Assembly (NCBI GenBank): GCA_017792405.1
Contig: CP051231.1
Span: 3,852,062 to 3,916,061 of the forward strand
Source: Oceanicola sp.
GTDB taxonomy: Bacteria > Pseudomonadota > Alphaproteobacteria > Rhodobacterales > Rhodobacteraceae
Reading direction: 5' to 3'
Length of the DNA: 64,000 bases
The position numbers were made by a program, and so were the translations under genes. The notes beneath the pieces were generated by a model. The model did no database searches, was not told where the DNA came from, and was given only the letters and a program-made list of their open reading frames with translations. This document shows positions 61,004 to 64,000 of the stretch, in pieces (position 1 is the first letter of the stretch; each line of letters begins with the position of its first letter).

Positions 61004-61713
61004 TGACTCCAGTCGACCAGTGTGATGCCCATCTGCTGATCGTGGATGATGACGAGCGTATTCGCGGCCTGCTGCAAAAGTTCCTCCTGCGCCACGGGTT
61101 CATCACCACCTCCGCCCGCGATGCCGCCCACGCCCGCCGCCTTCTGGCCGGGCTGGAGTTTGACCTGATCGTGATGGACGTGATGATGCCGGGCGAAACC
61201 GGGGTCGAGCTGACCCGCAGCCTGCGCGAGAGCCTCGCCACCCCGATCCTGCTGCTTACTGCCAAGGGCGAAACCGAAGATCGCATCGCCGGGCTGGAGG
61301 CCGGGGCGGATGACTACCTGCCCAAGCCCTTCGAGCCCAAGGAACTTCTGCTGCGGATCAACGCCATCCTGCGCCGGGTGCCGAGCGAGGTGGCGGTGGA
61401 TACCGGCCCCAAGGTGCTCTCGCTCGGCCCGGTCCGCTACGATGTGGCCCGCGGCGAGATGTGGAAGGGCGAAGAGATGGTGCGGCTGACGGCGACCGAG
61501 AGTGCCCTCATGCGGATTTTCTCCACCCAGCCCGGAAGCGCCGTGACCCGCTCCAAACTGGTGGAAGACCTCGGCCGCGATGGTGGACAGGCACAGGAAC
61601 GCGCGGTGGACGTGCAGATCACCCGGCTGCGGCGAAAGATCGAGGCCGATCCCAAGCAGCCGCGCTACCTGCAAACGGTGCGTGGTGAAGGGTATATGCT
61701 GGCGCCGGATTGA
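61003..61713 (+). CDS. petR: OmpR-family response regulator, PetR-like
   Basis: 236 aa. Receiver domain: acidic pair in LLIVDDDERIR, phosphoacceptor Asp59 in LIVMDVMMPGETG, Thr/Ser in ILLLTAKGE and Lys in DDYLPKPFEP. C-terminal winged helix ending RAVDVQITRLRRKIE and YLQTVRGEGYMLAPD. No histidine kinase is adjacent. The ATG at 61003 follows GGAGGGGAATTG. In this window petABC is about 24 kb away, unlike the adjacent arrangement in Rhodobacter capsulatus. Confidence 0.87.
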   Translation: MTPVDQCDAHLLIVDDDERIRGLLQKFLLRHGFITTSARDAAHARRLLAGLEFDLIVMDVMMPGETGVELTRSLRESLATPILLLTAKGETEDRIAGLEAGADDYLPKPFEPKELLLRINAILRRVPSEVAVDTGPKVLSLGPVRYDVARGEMWKGEEMVRLTATESALMRIFSTQPGSAVTRSKLVEDLGRDGGQAQERAVDVQITRLRRKIEADPKQPRYLQTVRGEGYMLAPD

Positions 61714-61731
61714 GGCGGGAAAAGCCCCGCC

Positions 61732-62751
61732 CTACGACAGCTCTGCCACCGCCCAGCGCGCCGCATCGGCAACCACCGGGTCTTCATCCTCACACAGCCC
61801 CTGCGCCACCGGCCTGAGCCGCGCCGCGCCCGAGTTGCCGATCGCATAGAGCACATTACGCACAAACCGCCCCCGCCCGATCCGCTTGATCGGGGAGCCG
61901 GAAAACCGCGCCCTAAAGGCCGCATCATCCAGCGCGGCCAGCTCCTCCAGCGCGGGCAAATCCGTCTCTGATCCACCGTGATACCGCAGGTCCGCCGCCT
62001 CCACTGCGAACTTGTTCCACGGGCAGACGGCGAGGCAATCGTCGCAGCCATAAATCCGGTTGCCCAGCTTGCCGCGCAACGCCTCGTCCACCGGCCCGGC
62101 ATGCTCGATGGTCAGGTAAGAGATGCAGCGCCGCGCATCGAGCTGGTAGGGCGCGGGAAAGGCGCTTGTCGGGCAGATGTCGAGACACCGCCTGCACCCG
62201 CCGCAATGGTCGGTTTCCGCAGGATCAGGCTCGATCTCCAGCGTTGTAAAGACCGAGCCGATAAAGAACCACGAGCCCATGTCGCGGCTCACAAGATTGG
62301 TGTGCTTACCCTGCCAGCCCAGCCCCGCCGCCTGCGCCAGCGGTTTCTCCGCCACCGGCGCGGTATCGACGAAGACCTTGATCTCGCCGCCGAACTCTTC
62401 GATCAGCCAGCGCCCCAGCCGCTTCAGCCGCTTCTTGACGATATCGTGGTAGTCGCGCCCCCTTGCATAGGCCGAGATCAGCCCGCGCTCGCGCTCCCCC
62501 AGCGCCGCCAGCGGGTCGAACTCCGGCCCGTAGCTCTCGCCCAGCACAAGAATGCTCCGCGCTTCGGGCCAAAGCGCCGTGGGGTCCTCGCGCCACTCAA
62601 GGCGCTTTTCCATCCACGTCATCTCGCCATGGCGGCCCTCACGCAAGAAGGCCCTCAGCCACTCCGGCACCCGGTCAAAGGGCGCCGCCCGCGCCACGCG
62701 GCAGAGCGAGAACCCCTCTTCCAGCGCCCGTGCAACAATGGCGTCCTTCAC
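61732..62751 (-). CDS. queG: Epoxyqueuosine reductase
   Basis: Cobalamin-dependent iron-sulfur enzyme for the last step of queuosine synthesis in tRNA. 339 aa from a GTG. Seen: [24 protein letters not shown] (in pieces), [44 protein letters not shown] (in pieces), and two [4Fe-4S] clusters, [13 protein letters not shown] and [17 protein letters not shown]-like C-terminal repeats ([25 protein letters not shown]). Confidence 0.93.
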   Translation of the reverse strand: MKDAIVARALEEGFSLCRVARAAPFDRVPEWLRAFLREGRHGEMTWMEKRLEWREDPTALWPEARSILVLGESYGPEFDPLAALGERERGLISAYARGRDYHDIVKKRLKRLGRWLIEEFGGEIKVFVDTAPVAEKPLAQAAGLGWQGKHTNLVSRDMGSWFFIGSVFTTLEIEPDPAETDHCGGCRRCLDICPTSAFPAPYQLDARRCISYLTIEHAGPVDEALRGKLGNRIYGCDDCLAVCPWNKFAVEAADLRYHGGSETDLPALEELAALDDAAFRARFSGSPIKRIGRGRFVRNVLYAIGNSGAARLRPVAQGLCEDEDPVVADAARWAVAELS

Positions 62752-62850
62752 CAGCCCGCACCATGCTCTTGCTGAAAATATCTCCGGGGGGTGTCGCACC
62801 AATGGTGCGCCTTCGGCGCAACGGGCTGGCCCCCACTCCAACGCCTGTTC

Positions 62851-63519
62851 CTAAAAATCCAGATCGGCATAATGTGGCGGCGGCGGGAAGCCCGGCACCT
62901 GGTCGGCCAGAAGCCCGCGGAAGGCGGGGCGCGATTTGATCTTGGCGTACCAGTCCTTGACGTTTTCGCTGCGGTTCCAGTCCACGTCGGAGATGTAATC
63001 GAGCGCGCTCAGATGCGCGGCGGCGGCAAAATCGGCGAGGCTCAGGGAGTCGCCCGCCAGCCAGCGGCGTTGGTCGAGCAGCCAGCTCATGTAATCGAGG
63101 TGATACTTGATCGCCTTGGCCCCGGCCTTCACGTTGCGGCTTTCGGGGTAGCCTTGCCCTGTCACCTTCTTGTTCACGCGCTCGTAGAGCAGGTTGGCGG
63201 TGACCTCGTGGTGAAACTTGTCGTCGAACCACGCGCAAATGCGGCGCACCTCGTAGCGGCCTTCGGCGTCCTTGGGCATCAGCGGCGGCTCGGGGTGGCG
63301 CTCTTCGAGGTACTCGCAGATCGGTTGGCTCTCGGCCATCATCTGCCCGTCCAGCCGCAGCACGGGCACCTTGCCCGCCGGGTTGCGGCGGAGAAAGTCG
63401 GGCTCCGCCTCCCAGTAGCGCTCTTCGACCAGCTCCACCTCCAGCCGCTTTTCCGCCATCACAAGGCGCACCTTGCGGCAGAAGGGTGAGAGTGGAACGT
63501 GGTAAAGGCGGCTGCTCAT
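62851..63519 (-). CDS. Glutathione S-transferase family protein
   Basis: 222 aa. N-terminus LYHVPLSPFCRKVRLVMAEK with the SPFCRK catalytic Ser/Cys motif, NPAGKVPVLRLDG with cis-Pro, ESQPICEYLEE, and helical domain with SLSLADFAAAAHLSALDYI. Beta/omega-like bacterial GST. Begins 72 nt before (3' to) mtgA on the same strand. Confidence 0.9.
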   Translation of the reverse strand: MSSRLYHVPLSPFCRKVRLVMAEKRLEVELVEERYWEAEPDFLRRNPAGKVPVLRLDGQMMAESQPICEYLEERHPEPPLMPKDAEGRYEVRRICAWFDDKFHHEVTANLLYERVNKKVTGQGYPESRNVKAGAKAIKYHLDYMSWLLDQRRWLAGDSLSLADFAAAAHLSALDYISDVDWNRSENVKDWYAKIKSRPAFRGLLADQVPGFPPPPHYADLDF

Positions 63520-63591
63520 GGGCTCCCCCGGGAACTTGGTGAATTGCCCCGTGATAACGCGGCCAAGGCCCCGCCTTCAATCAAAGAACCT

Positions 63592-64000
63592 TCAATCCTC
63601 GAAACAGGCGGCCCGCCCGTCGGCGGCGATGGTGGCAGCGCCATCGACGATCCGCGCCGCGCGTTTGCGCTGGCTGGTCGAGGGGCGCGAGGCCGAGCGG
63701 CCCTTGGGATTGGGCAGCACGCTGGCGAGCAGGGCGCCCTGCATCGGCGAGAGCTTGCCGGGGGGCACCCCGAAGTAGTGATGCGAGGCCGCGTCGATGC
63801 CAAAGACCCCTTCATCGAACTCGGCCACGTTGATGTAAATCTCGAGTATCCGCCGCTTGCTCCAGACGGCCTCGGCCGCCGGGGTGATCAGCGCCTCCAG
63901 TGCCTTGCGCAGCCAGCTGCGGCCCTGCCAGAGGAACACGTTCTTCACCGTCTGCTGGCTGATGGTCGAGGCGCCGCGCGTGCCGCCGTCTTCCAGTGCA
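63592..64000 (-). CDS. mtgA: Monofunctional peptidoglycan glycosyltransferase, C-terminal part (runs off the right edge)
   Basis: The reading frame is open to the window edge. Visible: GGTRGASTISQQTVKNVFLW (GT51 motif 2, starting at the edge), LRKALEALITPAAEAVWSKRRILEIYINVAEFDEGVFGI (motifs 3 and 4, in pieces) and ASHHYFGVPPGKLSPMQGALLASVLPNP. The glycosyltransferase N-terminus with the catalytic Glu of motif 1 lies outside the window. Absence of a transpeptidase domain after motif 5 shows the monofunctional MtgA type. Confidence 0.92.
   Translation of the reverse strand, partial: ALEDGGTRGASTISQQTVKNVFLWQGRSWLRKALEALITPAAEAVWSKRRILEIYINVAEFDEGVFGIDAASHHYFGVPPGKLSPMQGALLASVLPNPKGRSASRPSTSQRKRAARIVDGAATIAADGRAACFED

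Noticed and set aside
61714-61731. Terminator GGCGGG-AAAAGC-CCCGCC after petR
   Set aside because: Short stem with no T-tract in either direction; possible but not supported enough to call.

Overview
The window is a GC-rich chromosomal segment of an alphaproteobacterium, most likely a marine Rhodobacterales (Roseobacter-type) species. The evidence is a CcrM-type GANTC methyltransferase with GANTC sites in its own promoter, a cytochrome bc1 operon (petABC), a MarR + OmpR pair resembling PetP-PetR, a DUF4170-KDO transferase-LpxK lipid A block, a histone deacetylase-xseB-ispA-dxs operon and two TRAP permease subunits. No insertion sequence, prophage, CRISPR array or integrase was seen. Most of the segment looks like ordinary core chromosome with one large catabolic block.

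Layout. 0-3.8 kb: a capsule-type export lipoprotein, a small unknown protein, an amino-sugar kinase and nagA. 3.7-16.8 kb: a catabolic block. It opens with a MarR regulator divergent from a complete gentisate route (3-hydroxybenzoate 6-hydroxylase, gentisate dioxygenase, maleylpyruvate isomerase, fumarylpyruvate hydrolase). Two TRAP permease subunits follow, then a tightly overlapping operon of SDR, crotonase, MarR, aryl-CoA ligase, amidohydrolase and acyl-CoA dehydrogenase. That gene set matches the phd/cou clusters that shorten phenylpropanoids through a beta-keto-CoA hydrolase. Together the block could convert a 3-hydroxyphenylpropanoid to 3-hydroxybenzoate, then gentisate, then fumarate and pyruvate. 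16.8-20.5 kb: D-2-hydroxyacid and amino-acid enzymes around tRNA-Arg(CCT). 20.6-28.2 kb: a PAS protein, a DsbA-like protein, a DUF721 protein, mutY, alkB, an unusual membrane-anchored winged-helix protein, small secreted proteins and rnhB. 28.2-34.5 kb: ccrM, the lipid A block, and PaiB-like, GST and outer-membrane proteins. 34.8-37.6 kb: petABC. 37.7-41 kb: thiBPQ under a TPP riboswitch. 41-45.4 kb: an exported protein, a long structured leader and aroC, a GST, an EamA transporter and HU. 45.5-52 kb: amn-ade (AMP to adenine to hypoxanthine), topoisomerase IB and an accessory operon ending in an ExoD-like protein. 52-56 kb: the isoprenoid operon with xseB and a histone deacetylase-like gene. 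56-64 kb: a head-to-head DUF4198/HupE pair, EamA, ilvE, petP-petR, queG, a GST and a truncated mtgA at the window edge.

The most unusual signals are the joined phenylpropanoid/3-hydroxybenzoate/gentisate block with a TRAP large subunit that carries an insertion of about 110 residues; the structured aroC leader whose last hairpin covers the ribosome-binding site; the membrane protein with a C-terminal winged helix; an exact 11-bp-period array of ATGCAYA motifs between ccrM and lpxK; three GANTC sites in front of ccrM; and two divergent genes whose start codons share one CATG.
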